Below, piece by piece: positions 53,480-63,816 of a stretch of DNA of 64,000 bases (position 1 is the first letter of the stretch; the number at the start of each line of letters is the position of its first letter). A program made the translations under genes and the position numbers. Under the pieces are notes generated by a model that was given only the letters and a program-made list of their open reading frames with translations, did no database searches and had not been told where the DNA came from. Origin of the DNA: Paracoccus sp. Z118 (lineage in GTDB: Bacteria > Pseudomonadota > Alphaproteobacteria > Rhodobacterales > Rhodobacteraceae); assembly GCF_019061185.1 (NCBI RefSeq), contig NZ_JAHQZU010000004.1:124001-188000 (forward strand), written 5' to 3'.

Positions 53480-54292
53480 ATGGATCAGGGTTTGCCGGGG
53501 ATCGTGGTCACGGGCGTCTCGGGGCGCATGGGCAGGATGCTGGTGCGCGAGGTGCTGGCCTCGGACGCCTGCCGGCTGGTCGGCGCGCTGGTGCGCGAAG
53601 GCAGCGACTGGGTCGGGCGGGACGTGGGCGCGGCGATGGGCGGGCCGGCGGTCGGCGTCACCGTGACCGACGACGCGGTCGAGGCGATCGCAAAGGCGCA
53701 GGCGGTGATCGACTTCACGACGCCCGCGGCGACCGTGGCCTTCGCCGAACTCGCTGCGCAGGCGCGCGCCGTCCATGTCATCGGCACGACCGGGCTGGGC
53801 GCGGACGATCTGAAGAAGATCGCCGCCGCAGCCCGCCACGCGCCGATCATCCGGGCGGGCAACATGAGCCTTGGCGTCAACCTGCTGGTCGGGTTGACCC
53901 GCAAGGTCGCCGCCGCCTTGGGCGAGGACTGGGACATCGAGGTGGTCGAGGCCCATCACCGGATGAAGGTGGACGCCCCTTCGGGCACCGCCCTGATGCT
54001 GGGCGAGGCCGCCGCCGAGGGGCGCGGCGCGGCGCTTGCCGACCTGCGGACACCCGCCCGCGAGGGGATGACGGGGGCGCGCGAGAAAGGCTCCATCGGC
54101 TTCGCGGCGATCCGGGGCGGCGACGTGGTGGGCGAGCATGACGTGATCTTCGCCGGCCAGGGCGAGCGGGTGATCCTGCGCCACGTCGCGACGGACCGCG
54201 CGATCTATGCGCGGGGCGCGCTGCGGGCGGCCTTGTGGGGGCAGGACAAGGGTCCGGGCGAATACGACATGGCCGACGTTCTGGGGCTTTGA
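53480..54292 (+). CDS. dapB: 4-hydroxy-tetrahydrodipicolinate reductase
   Basis: 270 residues; NAD(P)H-dependent step of diaminopimelate/lysine synthesis. [19 protein letters not shown] for the nucleotide, [24 protein letters not shown] and the active-site [21 protein letters not shown] are all present. The ATG at 53480 has GGGGGA at good spacing; an in-frame ATG two codons earlier is less well placed. Confidence 0.96.
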   Translation: MDQGLPGIVVTGVSGRMGRMLVREVLASDACRLVGALVREGSDWVGRDVGAAMGGPAVGVTVTDDAVEAIAKAQAVIDFTTPAATVAFAELAAQARAVHVIGTTGLGADDLKKIAAAARHAPIIRAGNMSLGVNLLVGLTRKVAAALGEDWDIEVVEAHHRMKVDAPSGTALMLGEAAAEGRGAALADLRTPAREGMTGAREKGSIGFAAIRGGDVVGEHDVIFAGQGERVILRHVATDRAIYARGALRAALWGQDKGPGEYDMADVLGL

Positions 54293-54460
54293 CGGGGGTT
54301 CCGCCGCTCGATTCGCGGCGCAGCGCAAGAAGTCGTCTTCTTCGCGCGTGAACGCCGCTGAATCTTGCGTGCGACAACCCGCCGCAGGCCCAGTTTCGCA
54401 GCACATTCCGGGGCGACGGCTGCATCCTTCCGGGATCAAGTCCTTTGGGGAGGGTGCGGT

Positions 54461-55759
54461 ATGCGAATCGTCGTTCTTGGCGCGGGTGTGATCGGTGTCA
54501 CCAGCGCGTGGTATCTGTCGCGCGCGGGCCATCAGGTCACGGTCGTGGACCGCCAGCCAGCGGCGGCGATGGAGACCAGCTTCGCCAATGCGGGCGAGAT
54601 CTCGCCCGGCTACTCCACCCCCTGGGCCGCGCCCGGCATCCCGCAGAAGGCGCTGCGCTGGATGTTCCAGCGCCACGCGCCGCTGATCCTGCGCGCCTCG
54701 GCCGACCGGACCCGCGCGGGCTGGATGGCGCAGATGCTGCGCAACTGCACCGCCGATGCCTACGAGGTGAACAAGTCGCGGATGATGCGGCTGGCGGTCT
54801 ATTCGCGCGAATGCCTCGAATCGCTGCGCACGGAAACCGGCATCCGCTATGAGGAGCGGACGCAGGGCACGCTCCAGCTGTTCCGCGACGAGAAGCAGGT
54901 CAAGGCCGTCGCCAAGGACATCAAGGTGCTCAAGGCCGACGGCGTCGCCTATGAGGAGCTGGACGTGGACGGCTGCATTGCCGCCGAGCCGGGGCTGGCC
55001 CATTCGCGCCACCTGCTGGCGGGCGGGCTGCGCCTGCCGGGCGACGAGACGGGCGATTGCCATATCTTCACCCAGTCGCTCGCCGCGCTGGCGGCCGAGC
55101 AGGGCGTGACCTTCCTCTACGACACCGCGATCGAGGCGCTGGAAAGCGGCGCGGGCCGGATCGAGGCCGTGCGGACCTCGGCCGGGCGGCTGACGGCGGA
55201 TCTGTTCGTGGTGGCGCTGGGCAGCCATTCGCCGGCGCTGGTGGCGCCCTTCGGGGTGCGCCTGCCGGTGCATCCGGTCAAGGGCTATTCGCTGACCCTG
55301 CCGATCGTGGATGCGGCCCGCGCGCCGGTGTCCACGGTGATGGACGAGACCTACAAGATCGCCATCACCCGCCTTGGCGACCGCATCCGCGTCGGCGGGC
55401 TGGCGGAGCTTGCCGGGTTCGACCTGTCGCTGTCGCCCCGCCGCCGCGCCACGCTGGCGAAGTCGGTGGGCGAGCTGTTCGGCGGCGCGGGCGATCTGGA
55501 CCGGGCGACGTTCTGGACGGGGCTTCGGCCGATGACGCCCGACGGAACGCCGATCATCGGTGCGACCGGGGTGGGGAACCTGTGGGTGAATACCGGGCAC
55601 GGAACGCTGGGCTGGACGATGGCGGCGGGTTCTGCGCGGGTGCTGGCCGACATGATCGGCGGCCGCACGCCCGACATTCAGGCGGACGACCTGTCCTGCG
55701 AGCGTTATCTGCGCAAGTCCCGCAGCGCCCGCCCGGCGCTGGAGCCCGCGGCCGCCTGA
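54461..55759 (+). CDS. dadA: D-amino acid dehydrogenase small subunit (FAD)
   Basis: 432 residues. FAD motif [21 protein letters not shown], the DadA-specific [32 protein letters not shown] and [18 protein letters not shown]. Oxidises D-amino acids, mainly D-alanine, passing electrons to the respiratory chain. The ATG at 54461 has GGGGAGGG upstream. There is no racemase (dadX) beside it. Confidence 0.94.
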   Translation: MRIVVLGAGVIGVTSAWYLSRAGHQVTVVDRQPAAAMETSFANAGEISPGYSTPWAAPGIPQKALRWMFQRHAPLILRASADRTRAGWMAQMLRNCTADAYEVNKSRMMRLAVYSRECLESLRTETGIRYEERTQGTLQLFRDEKQVKAVAKDIKVLKADGVAYEELDVDGCIAAEPGLAHSRHLLAGGLRLPGDETGDCHIFTQSLAALAAEQGVTFLYDTAIEALESGAGRIEAVRTSAGRLTADLFVVALGSHSPALVAPFGVRLPVHPVKGYSLTLPIVDAARAPVSTVMDETYKIAITRLGDRIRVGGLAELAGFDLSLSPRRRATLAKSVGELFGGAGDLDRATFWTGLRPMTPDGTPIIGATGVGNLWVNTGHGTLGWTMAAGSARVLADMIGGRTPDIQADDLSCERYLRKSRSARPALEPAAA

Positions 55760-55790
55760 TCGGCTGCCGCCTTCGGGGCGGAGCCGCCCC

Positions 55791-56006
55791 TCAGAAATCG
55801 ACGGCGATGCCCTTGCGTTCGTAATCGCCGTAACGGACCGGCTCCGGCCCGTCGCGGCCGCCGAGTTCCGGCGGCAGGTCCAACGGCGGGGCGTTGCGGC
55901 GGCGCTCCTCGGCCTCGGCCAGGGCGCGCTGGGCGGCGGGCGGAAGGTGGGAGCGGTCCTGCGGCGCGGGTTTTCCGGCGCCGTCCTCCTTGACCTCATC
56001 ACTCAT
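55791..56006 (-). CDS. DUF1674 family protein (SDHAF4-like)
   Basis: 71 residues with the conserved C-terminal block GGRDGPEPVRYGDYERKGIA and VDF end. The family includes the eukaryotic succinate dehydrogenase assembly factor 4, which binds flavinylated SdhA; a similar role here is inference. Divergent from rsmB, a pairing common in alphaproteobacteria. Confidence 0.9.
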   Translation of the reverse strand: MSDEVKEDGAGKPAPQDRSHLPPAAQRALAEAEERRRNAPPLDLPPELGGRDGPEPVRYGDYERKGIAVDF

Positions 56007-56062
56007 GGCAAATCCCGTGCAGTCTGGCTATCAATGACCTCCAGCTAAGCACCGGAGCGGCG

Positions 56063-57559
56063 ATGGACAAGCGCGACGAACCCCCACGCCCCCCGACCGG
56101 CGCCGAAGCCCGCCCGCGCCGCAAGCCGGCGGATGCGCCGGTTCCGGCGGCCGCCGCTGCCGAACCCCCTCCCGAGCAGGGGGCGGAGACCGGACCCGAG
56201 CGCGCGCCGAAACCGACCCGAGATCGCGCCGAACGTCAGCGGCCCAGGTCCACCAGCAAGCGCCCCGAGCAAGCCCCATCTGAAAGTGGGGTTCCCCGGC
56301 GGCGCGAGGATCGCCCCCGGCCGGCGCCCAACCCGCGCGCCGCCGCCCTGTCGCTCATCGCCGCCGTGCGGGACGGGGCGACGCTGCCCGAAGCGGCGGG
56401 CGCGCTCGAACAGCTTTCCCCCGGCGACCGGGCGCGCGCGCAAAGGCTCGCGGCGGAAACGCTGCGCCGCTTCGGCCGCTCGCAGGCGGTGCTGGAGCCT
56501 TTGACCCCGCGCCGCCCTCGTCCCGAGGTGATGGACATCCTGACGCTGGCCACCACCGAGATGCTGGGGCTGGGCGAGGCGCCGCATGGCGCGGTCAACG
56601 CCGCCGTGGCGCTGGCCCGCGCCGGCTCGCCCAAGGTCCGGGCGGCCGCAGGCATGGTCAACGCGGTGCTGCGGCGGGCGGCGGAGGGGCAGGCAACGTG
56701 GGATGCGGCCGAGCCGTCGCGCCTGCCGGACTGGCTGCGCGAACCCATCGCCGCCGCGTGGGGCGAAGCCGTGGCGGACGCCATCGAGGCTGCGCATGAA
56801 CGCGGCGCCCCCATCGATCTGACCGGCAAGCCCGGCGTGGAAACTCCCGGCGAGGCGCTGCCGACCGGCAGTCATCGCCTGACGCCGGGAACGCAGGTGA
56901 CGGCCCTGCCGGGCTATCAGGAGGGCGCATGGTGGGTGCAGGACGCGGCCGCCGCGCTGCCGGTCAGGCTGCTGGCACCCGAGCCGGGCGAGCGGATCGC
57001 CGATCTCTGCGCCGCGCCCGGCGGCAAGACGATGCAGCTTGCGGCGGCGGGCGCGGAGGTTGCGGCCATCGATCTCAGCCCCGCGCGGCTTGAGCGGGTG
57101 CGGGAAAACCTCGCCCGCACCGGCCTTTCAGCGACGCTGATTGCCGCAGATGCGCTGGTCTGGCGGCCCGAGACGCCGCTCGACGCAGTGCTGCTGGACG
57201 CGCCCTGCTCGGCCACCGGCACGATCCGCCGCCATCCCGAACTGCCGCTGATCCGCGACGGCAGCGCCATTCCCGAGCTGACGGCGCTGCAAGCGGCGCT
57301 GATCGACCATGCGCTGACGCTGCTGCGGCCGGGCGGGCGGCTGGTCTATGCGGTCTGCTCGCTGCTGCCGGCGGAGGGCGAGGACCAGCTTGCCGCCGCG
57401 CTTGCCCGTCATCCGGGGCTGCGGGTGGAGCGGCCCCAGCTGCCGGGGATCGCGCCGGACTGGATCACCGAGGCGGGCGGGCTGCGGCTGCGCCCCGACT
57501 ACGGGCCGGATCGGGGCGGGATGGACGGGTTCTTCATGGCGCGGCTGGTGCGGGGCTGA
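56063..57559 (+). CDS. rsmB: 16S rRNA (cytosine(967)-C(5))-methyltransferase
   Basis: 498 residues. NusB-like domain (about 95-225, PRAAALSLIAAVRDG, RAQRLAAETLRRFG) and SAM-dependent methyltransferase (IADLCAAPGGKTMQLAAAGA, DAPCSATGTIRRHPE and YAVCSLLPAEGE with the two catalytic Cys). The first 85 or so residues are Pro/Arg/Ala-rich and probably disordered; a later start cannot be ruled out. An AGCGGCG stretch precedes the ATG. Confidence 0.93.
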   Translation: MDKRDEPPRPPTGAEARPRRKPADAPVPAAAAAEPPPEQGAETGPERAPKPTRDRAERQRPRSTSKRPEQAPSESGVPRRREDRPRPAPNPRAAALSLIAAVRDGATLPEAAGALEQLSPGDRARAQRLAAETLRRFGRSQAVLEPLTPRRPRPEVMDILTLATTEMLGLGEAPHGAVNAAVALARAGSPKVRAAAGMVNAVLRRAAEGQATWDAAEPSRLPDWLREPIAAAWGEAVADAIEAAHERGAPIDLTGKPGVETPGEALPTGSHRLTPGTQVTALPGYQEGAWWVQDAAAALPVRLLAPEPGERIADLCAAPGGKTMQLAAAGAEVAAIDLSPARLERVRENLARTGLSATLIAADALVWRPETPLDAVLLDAPCSATGTIRRHPELPLIRDGSAIPELTALQAALIDHALTLLRPGGRLVYAVCSLLPAEGEDQLAAALARHPGLRVERPQLPGIAPDWITEAGGLRLRPDYGPDRGGMDGFFMARLVRG

Positions 57560-57685
57560 GCGCCGGTCTGCCGCAGGGCTCATGCCACGTCCTTGGCAGG
57601 CCCATTGACATCGGCGGGCACAGGCGAGCGGCGCCGGAAGCCGCTGCCCGCAACTGCATCGCAGGCTCTTTCGCGGCGGAGGTCT

Positions 57686-58657
57686 TCAGCCCTCGCACAA
57701 TGCGCGCTTGGCGGCCGCGTATTCCCCGGCCAGCCGGTCCACCAGCGCGCCCGCGGGCATGACCGACTTCACCGCGCCGATGCCCTGACCCGAGCCCCAG
57801 ATCTCGCTCCACGCCTTGGGCTTGCCGTCGCTCTTGGCGCCGAAATCCATTGCCGCTGCGGCCGCCGAATCCAGCCTGTCGGGGTCCATACCCGCCGCGC
57901 GGATCGAAGCTTTCAGGTAGTTGCCGTGGATGCCGGTGAACAGCGGGGAATAGAGGATGTCCTCGGCCCCGCTCTCCACGATCATCCGCTTGTAGTCCGG
58001 CACGGCGTTCGCCTCGTCGGTGGCGATGAAGGGGCTGCCGATATACGCCAGATCCGCGCCCATCGCCTGCGCCGCCAGCACCGCGCGGCCGGTGGCGATG
58101 GCGCCCGACAGCAGCAGCGGGCCATCGAAGAACTCGCGGATTTCCTGGATCAGCGCGAAGGGCGACTGCGGCCCCGCATGGCCGCCCGCCCCCGCCGCGA
58201 CGGCGATGAGACCGTCCGCGCCTTTCTCCAGCGCCTTGCGGGCGAAGGTCACGTTGATGATGTCGTGCAGCGCGATGGCGCCGCAATCATGGGCGGCCTC
58301 GTTCACCTCGGGCCGCGCGCCCAGCGACGTGATCCAGATCGGCACCTTGTGGCGGTGGCAGATCTCGATGTCCCGCTCCAGCCGCGCGTTCGAGCGGTGG
58401 ACGATCTGGTTCACCGCGAAGGGCGCGGCGGGCCGGTCGGGGTTCGCCTGATTGTGGCGGTCCAGCTCCTCGGTGATCCGGGTGAGCCACGCCTCCAGCT
58501 GCACGGGCTCGCCGTCCTTCTCGCGCGCGTTCAGCGCCGGGAACGAGCCGACGATCCCCGCCTTGCACTGCGCGATCACCAGTTCCGGTCCCGAGACGAT
58601 GAACATCGGCGCGGCGACGGCGGGGATGCGCAGGTTGCGAAGGATGGGCGGCAGCAT
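57686..58657 (-). CDS. nitronate monooxygenase-like FMN oxidoreductase
   Basis: 323 residues, TIM-barrel FMN enzyme of the 2-nitropropane dioxygenase/FabK-like group. RIPAVAAPMFIVSGPELVIAQC at the start, VAAGAGGHAG for the phosphate of FMN, LSGAIATGRAVLAAQAMGADLAYIGSPF and a C-terminal GQGIGAVKSVMPAGALVDRL. The substrate is unresolved between nitronates and other NAD(P)H-dependent reductions. Thirteen bases downstream of the aldo/keto reductase stop. Confidence 0.87.
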   Translation of the reverse strand: MLPPILRNLRIPAVAAPMFIVSGPELVIAQCKAGIVGSFPALNAREKDGEPVQLEAWLTRITEELDRHNQANPDRPAAPFAVNQIVHRSNARLERDIEICHRHKVPIWITSLGARPEVNEAAHDCGAIALHDIINVTFARKALEKGADGLIAVAAGAGGHAGPQSPFALIQEIREFFDGPLLLSGAIATGRAVLAAQAMGADLAYIGSPFIATDEANAVPDYKRMIVESGAEDILYSPLFTGIHGNYLKASIRAAGMDPDRLDSAAAAAMDFGAKSDGKPKAWSEIWGSGQGIGAVKSVMPAGALVDRLAGEYAAAKRALCEG

Positions 58658-58670
58658 GGAAGGCTCCGGT

Positions 58671-59732
58671 TCAGAAGGGCAGGGGATGGGCGCGGTGGAA
58701 GCGGTCGATCGCCGTCTCCGCTTCCTCGTCGATGGTCACGTCCAGCCCGGCGAGCAGGTGGTCAAGCTGCGCGGGCGTCGAGGCGCCGATGATCGGGATC
58801 GCGGGATACGGGCGGGCCCGGACGAAGGCGATGGCGAGGTGGATCGGGTCGTGCCCCAGATCGCGGGCCATCCGGCCCCAGGCGTCGGCGGCCTCGGTCC
58901 CGCGCGGGGTGCGGCGGCCGCCCAGATTGCCCGGCCCGCCATGGGCGATATCCGCCCCGGCGCGGCTGACCGGGGGCAGCTTGCCGCCCGAATACTTGCC
59001 GGTCAGCAGCCCGGCGGACAGCGGCGAATAGGCCAGCAGCGTGACGGCCTCCTTCTGGCTCACCTCGGCCATGTCGGTGTCGTAGAGCCGGTGCAGCGGC
59101 CCGTATTCGTTCTGGACCGAGACGACGCGCGGCCCGCCGGTGCGTTCCGCCGCATCCAGCCAGCGCATTGTGCCCCATGCGGTCTCGTTCGACAGCCCGA
59201 ACTCGCGCACCTTGCCGGCGGCGACGATGCGGCGCATGGCGTCGGAGATGCCGGCCATGTGGTCCTCGACCTCGGCCTTGGAACTGCCGCGCGGGTCGAA
59301 GGTCCAGTTCCTGCGGAAGGCGTAGCTGCCGCGTTCCGACCAGTGGAGCTGATAGAGGTCGATCAGGTCCGTCCGCAGCCGTTTCAGTGAGCCATCGACG
59401 GCGCTCTCGATGCTCTCCGGGCCGAACCCCGCGTCGTCCCGGCTGAAGCGGCCGTTCCGGCCCCGCCCGCTGGCTTTGGTGGCGAGGGTCAGCCGGTCGC
59501 GCCTGCCGCTGCGGGCGAGCCATTCGCCGATGATCGTTTCGGTCATGCCGTGCGTCTCGGCGGTCACGGGGTTCACCGGATACATCTCGGCCGTGTCCCA
59601 GAAGGTCAGCCCGGCATCGAGCGCGGCATCCATCTGCGCGAAGGCGCCTTGCCGGTCGGTCTGGGTGCCGAAGGTCATCGTGCCGAGGCAGATATCGGGC
59701 ACGGACAGCCCGCCGATTGCGCAGGTCTTCAC
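58671..59732 (-). CDS. aldo/keto reductase
   Basis: 353 residues of the Tas-like AKR group. The catalytic tetrad appears as WDTAEMYP (Asp, Tyr), LATKASG (Lys) and LYQLHW (His). FGLSNETAWG and PIIGASTPAQLDHLL are the usual cofactor regions. I prefer the GTG at 59732, which has GGAAGGGG at the right distance; a TTG at 59738 overlapping the upstream stop is the alternative. Substrate unknown. Confidence 0.9.
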   Translation of the reverse strand: MKTCAIGGLSVPDICLGTMTFGTQTDRQGAFAQMDAALDAGLTFWDTAEMYPVNPVTAETHGMTETIIGEWLARSGRRDRLTLATKASGRGRNGRFSRDDAGFGPESIESAVDGSLKRLRTDLIDLYQLHWSERGSYAFRRNWTFDPRGSSKAEVEDHMAGISDAMRRIVAAGKVREFGLSNETAWGTMRWLDAAERTGGPRVVSVQNEYGPLHRLYDTDMAEVSQKEAVTLLAYSPLSAGLLTGKYSGGKLPPVSRAGADIAHGGPGNLGGRRTPRGTEAADAWGRMARDLGHDPIHLAIAFVRARPYPAIPIIGASTPAQLDHLLAGLDVTIDEEAETAIDRFHRAHPLPF

Positions 59733-59734
59733 GC

Positions 59735-60496
59735 TCAACCCCTTCCGATGAACGGCATGGCGGTCGCCATCACCGTCATGAACTGGACATTGGCCGACAG
59801 CGGCAACCCGGCCATGTGCAGCACCGCATCCGCGACGTGGCGGGCGTCCATCACCGGCTCGGGCGCGCGGTGCCCGTCGGCCTGCGGCACGCCCTGCGTC
59901 ATCGCCGTGACCATGTCGGTCAGCGCGTTGCCCACGTCGATCTGCCCGCAGGCAATGCCGAAGGCCCGCCCGTCCAGTGACAGCGCCTTCGTCAGCCCGG
60001 TGACGGCGTGCTTGGACATGGTGTAGGGGGCCGAGCCCCAGCGCGGCACATGGGCGCTGATCGAGCCGTTGTTGATGATCCGCCCACCCTGCGGCGTCTG
60101 TCGGCGCATCTGCGCGAAGGCGGCGCGGGCCATCAGGAACATGCCGTCGATGTTCGGGCGGGCGAGGCGCTGCCAGTCGGCGACCGAAATCTCGTCGATG
60201 GTGGCGGCGGGCAGGAACAGGCCGGCGTTGTTGAACAGCACGTCGATCCGGCCCCAGCGCTCCGCCATGGCGGCGATCGCGCTTTCGGCGGCATCCGGGT
60301 CGGTCACGTCGCCGGGCAGGACCAGCGCCTCGGGATGGCCGTCGGCGCAGTCCTTAAGCGTCTCGGCGCGGCGGCCCATCAGCCCGACGCGCCAGCCGGC
60401 GCCCAGGAACGCCTGCGCGGTCAGCTTGCCGATGCCGCTGCCGGCGCCGGTGATGAGGATGGTGCCGGGGGCGGGATCGGGGGCGCTGTCGGTCAT
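59735..60496 (-). CDS. short-chain dehydrogenase/reductase
   Basis: 253 residues, classical SDR. TGAGSGIGKLTAQAF for the cofactor, LFNNAGLF, Ser in NNGSISAH and the YTMSKHA active-site Tyr/Lys. The ATG at 60496 starts a short polar lead before the Rossmann strand. It begins a leftward run with the aldo/keto reductase and the FMN enzyme, perhaps one operon of oxidoreductases; no pathway can be named. Confidence 0.9.
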   Translation of the reverse strand: MTDSAPDPAPGTILITGAGSGIGKLTAQAFLGAGWRVGLMGRRAETLKDCADGHPEALVLPGDVTDPDAAESAIAAMAERWGRIDVLFNNAGLFLPAATIDEISVADWQRLARPNIDGMFLMARAAFAQMRRQTPQGGRIINNGSISAHVPRWGSAPYTMSKHAVTGLTKALSLDGRAFGIACGQIDVGNALTDMVTAMTQGVPQADGHRAPEPVMDARHVADAVLHMAGLPLSANVQFMTVMATAMPFIGRG

Positions 60497-60692
60497 GGCG
60501 CGGACCCTGCCAGCGGGCCGCGGCGGGTGCAAGCCGCTGATACTTCTTGCGGGCGGCGACGCGGCGGCAGGCGGACCGGCCCGTGCGCCGGACAGGTCGC
60601 GCGCCCGTCACGTCCGTTTGACCTGCCGCGCGCTTGCGCCGCCGCCATCCAGCCGTCACCCTGACGCCAACCCCTCACGCGAAGGAGCATTC

Positions 60693-62480
60693 ATGCGCCG
60701 CGCCGGTCCCGCCAGACGATTCCCGCTTTCCGCCGCGCTGATCGCGCTCGCTCCCGCCGCTGCGCTGGCCGAGATGCCGCCCGGCGTCACCCATTTCACC
60801 CTGCAGAACGGCATGGAGGCCGTGGTGATCGAGGATCACCGCGCCCCGGTGGTCGTGCAGATGGTGTGGTATCGGATCGGCTCGGCCGACGAGGAGCCGG
60901 GCAAGACCGGGCTTGCCCATTACCTCGAACATCTGATGTTCAAGGGCACCGACACGATGGCGCCGGGCGAGCTGTCGCGCACCGTCACCGCCAATGGCGG
61001 CATGGACAACGCCTTCACCAGCTACGACTTCACCGCCTATTTCCAGCGCATCGCCGCCGACCGCCTACCGCTGGTCATGCGGATGGAGGCGGACCGCATG
61101 GCCAACCTTCAGATCGGCGAGGATGACTGGCAGGCCGAACGGCAGGTCGTGCTGGAGGAGCGGGCGCAGCGCACCGACAGCGACCCGGCGGCGCTGTTCG
61201 GCGAGGAAGTCTCGGCCGTGCAGTTCTACAACCACCCCTATGGCAACCCGGTGATCGGCTGGCGGCACGAGATGATGGGCCTCACGCGCGAGGATGCGCT
61301 GGCCTGGTATGACGAACACTACGCCCCGAACGCCGCCGTGCTGGTCGTCGCGGGCGACGTGACGCCCGAGCAGGTGCGCGCGCTGGCGCAGGAACATTAC
61401 GGCGCGATCCCCGCCAAGCCGAGCGCGGACCGCGACGCGCGCCCGCAGGAACCTGTGCAGCGCACCGAGCGGCGCGTGCAGATGACCGACCCGCGCGTGC
61501 CGCAGCCGGTCCTGTCGCGCGGCGTGATCGCGCCCGAACGCAATCCCGGCGACCAGAAGACGGCGGCGGCGCTGGCGGTGCTGGCCGATCTGCTGGGCGG
61601 GCCGTCCCAGACCTCGGTGCTGGGCAAGTCGCTGATGCTGACCGGCAAGGCGGTCTATGCAGGCGCGCGCTACAACGGGTTGTCGGTCGATCCGACGACG
61701 TTTTCCCTGACCGTGGTGCCCGCGCCCGGCGTCTCGCAGGAGGAAACCGAGGCGATGCTGGCCGAGACCGTCGCGCAGTTCCTTGCGGATGGCCCCGATC
61801 CCGACGCGCTGGAACGGGTGCGGACCCGCCTGCGGGCCGACCGCATCTATGAGCGCGACTCGGCGCATGGCCGCGCCTATGATTACGGGCAGGGCCTGTC
61901 GATCGGGCTGACGGTCGAGGACGTGAACGACTGGCCGGAGATTCTGGCCGCGGTGACCGCCGAGGACGTGATGAACGCCGCCCGGCTGGTGCTGGACGGC
62001 CAGCCGGGCGTGACCTCGTGGCTGCTGCCCGAGCCCGGCGCGGCGGTGGCGCAGGCCGGCGATGCGCCGGTGCAGATTCCGGCGGGGCAGATAGCGACGG
62101 CGGATGATGGAGGCGCGGCTCCGGTCGCGGCGGATGCGGCGGCGATGCCGGACGCAGCCGAGGCCGCATCGGAGAGTTCCAGCGAGGCGGCCGCCGCTTC
62201 GGACTCTCCGGCCGCTGGGGAGGCCGACCTTTTGCAGCCTCTTTCGGAAACGCGGGAGGCACCCCCTGCGGCGGCAGCAACGGACAGCAGCGGCGCAGCA
62301 GCAGCGCCCCGGCCCACGCCCATCGGCTCGGAGCGCCCGCGCCAGCGCAGCGGGCAGCCCTCTGACCCGACCGCCGCGTCCCTCACTGACACGCCCACAC
62401 CGGACAACCCGGCACCGCCCGATCCCGTCGTGACGCCCGAGGACTCCTCCGCCACCATCCAGCCGGAGCCGCAGCCATGA
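60693..62480 (+). CDS. M16 zinc metallopeptidase, catalytic subunit
   Basis: 595 residues. A signal peptide (about 1-26) is followed by the inverted zinc motif H76-Y-L-E79-H80 and a downstream Glu in the QVVLEERAQR region; the second M16 half follows to about residue 455. The last 130 or so residues are Ala/Ser/Pro/Asp-rich and look disordered, which is uncommon for the family. Probably a periplasmic peptidase working with the next gene. The ATG at 60693 has GAAGGAG. The stop overlaps the partner ATG. Confidence 0.92.
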   Translation: MRRAGPARRFPLSAALIALAPAAALAEMPPGVTHFTLQNGMEAVVIEDHRAPVVVQMVWYRIGSADEEPGKTGLAHYLEHLMFKGTDTMAPGELSRTVTANGGMDNAFTSYDFTAYFQRIAADRLPLVMRMEADRMANLQIGEDDWQAERQVVLEERAQRTDSDPAALFGEEVSAVQFYNHPYGNPVIGWRHEMMGLTREDALAWYDEHYAPNAAVLVVAGDVTPEQVRALAQEHYGAIPAKPSADRDARPQEPVQRTERRVQMTDPRVPQPVLSRGVIAPERNPGDQKTAAALAVLADLLGGPSQTSVLGKSLMLTGKAVYAGARYNGLSVDPTTFSLTVVPAPGVSQEETEAMLAETVAQFLADGPDPDALERVRTRLRADRIYERDSAHGRAYDYGQGLSIGLTVEDVNDWPEILAAVTAEDVMNAARLVLDGQPGVTSWLLPEPGAAVAQAGDAPVQIPAGQIATADDGGAAPVAADAAAMPDAAEAASESSSEAAAASDSPAAGEADLLQPLSETREAPPAAAATDSSGAAAAPRPTPIGSERPRQRSGQPSDPTAASLTDTPTPDNPAPPDPVVTPEDSSATIQPEPQP

Positions 62481-63811
62481 TCCGCGCCATCGTCGCCAGC
62501 CTTGCGCTGACCCTGCTCGCCGCCTTCCCGGCCCGCGCCATCGACATCCAGGAAGTCACCTCGCCGGGCGGGATCACCGCCTGGCTGGTCGAGGATCACA
62601 CGATTCCCTTCGTGGCGCTGACGATCTCGTTCCGCGGCGGGGCGTCGGTCGATGCGCCCGGCAAGCGCGGGGCCGTCAACCTGATGACCGCGACGCTAGA
62701 GGAAGGGGCCGCTGACATGGACGCCGTGGCCTTCGCCGAGGCGGCGCAGGATCTCGCCGCCAGCTTCGGCTTCAGCGCGGGCGACGATGCCGTGACCGTC
62801 ACCGCCCGGATGCTGACCGAGAACCGCGGCGCCTCCGTGGACCTGCTGCGGGCCGCGCTGGTCGAGCCCCGTTTCGAGGCCGATGCGGTGGACCGGGTGC
62901 GCACGCAGGTGCAGTCGGTGATCCGGGCCGAGGACACCGACCCGAACGCCATCGCCGCCAAGGCGCTGGCGCGTGAGGCGTGGGGCGATCACCCCTACGG
63001 CACCTCGATCAACGGCACGGCGGAGAGCGTCGCGGCGCTGACGCCGGACGACCTGCGCGCGGCCAAGGACCGGGTGCTGGCTCGCGACCGGGTGCTGGTC
63101 GCCGCGTCGGGGGACATCTCGCCCGACGAGCTCGGCCGGCTGATGGACCGGCTGCTGGGCGACCTGCCCGCGCAGGCGAGCGCCCCGCTGCCGCCCGAAC
63201 CGGCGCTGCAACTGACCGGCGGCACCACGCTGGTCGAATGGGACAGCCCGCAGACCGTGGTCGCCTTCGCGCAGGAGGGGCTGGCGATGGACCATCCCGA
63301 CTACTTCGCCGCCTTCGTGCTGGACCATATCCTCGGCGGCGGCGGGTTTTCCTCGCGGTTGATGACCGAGATCCGCGAGAAGCGCGGCCTGACCTACGGC
63401 GTCGGCACCGGGCTGGCCAACAAGGTGCTGGGCGAGACATGGCAGGGCGGCATGGCGACGGCCAACGACAGCACCGCCGAGGCGGTGACGATCCTGCGCG
63501 AGGTCTGGGACGGGATGGAAGAGGGCGTGACCGAGCAGGAGCTGACCGACGCCAAGACCTACCTGACCGGCGAATACCCGCTGCGCTTCGACGGCAACGG
63601 GCGGATCGCCGGGATTCTGGCCGGGATGCAGCTGATGGGAATGCCGCGCGACTACGTCAACACGCGGAACGACAAGGTCATGGCCGTGACCGCCAAGGGT
63701 GTGCAGCGGGTGGCGACCGATCTGCTGGACTCGGGCAAGCTGCGTTTCGTGCTGGTGGGCCGACCGGAGGGCGTCGAGGGGGCCGAGGTGCAGCCCGCGC
63801 CGCTCAATTGA
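62477..63811 (+). CDS. M16 peptidase, non-catalytic partner subunit
   Basis: 444 residues. A signal peptide (about 1-21) is followed by an M16 fold in which the zinc motif is replaced (NLMTATLEEGA), while the Arg/Tyr pair REKRGLTYGVGTGL typical of the partner subunit is kept. ATGA-coupled to the catalytic subunit, forming the usual two-gene heterodimer. Followed by a terminator hairpin. Confidence 0.93.
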   Translation: MIRAIVASLALTLLAAFPARAIDIQEVTSPGGITAWLVEDHTIPFVALTISFRGGASVDAPGKRGAVNLMTATLEEGAADMDAVAFAEAAQDLAASFGFSAGDDAVTVTARMLTENRGASVDLLRAALVEPRFEADAVDRVRTQVQSVIRAEDTDPNAIAAKALAREAWGDHPYGTSINGTAESVAALTPDDLRAAKDRVLARDRVLVAASGDISPDELGRLMDRLLGDLPAQASAPLPPEPALQLTGGTTLVEWDSPQTVVAFAQEGLAMDHPDYFAAFVLDHILGGGGFSSRLMTEIREKRGLTYGVGTGLANKVLGETWQGGMATANDSTAEAVTILREVWDGMEEGVTEQELTDAKTYLTGEYPLRFDGNGRIAGILAGMQLMGMPRDYVNTRNDKVMAVTAKGVQRVATDLLDSGKLRFVLVGRPEGVEGAEVQPAPLN

Positions 63812-63816
63812 AAGAA

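Noticed and set aside
54293-54460. A regulatory RNA or operator between dapB and dadA
   Set aside because: The 168 bases show only short, weak inverted arms and no recognised motif.
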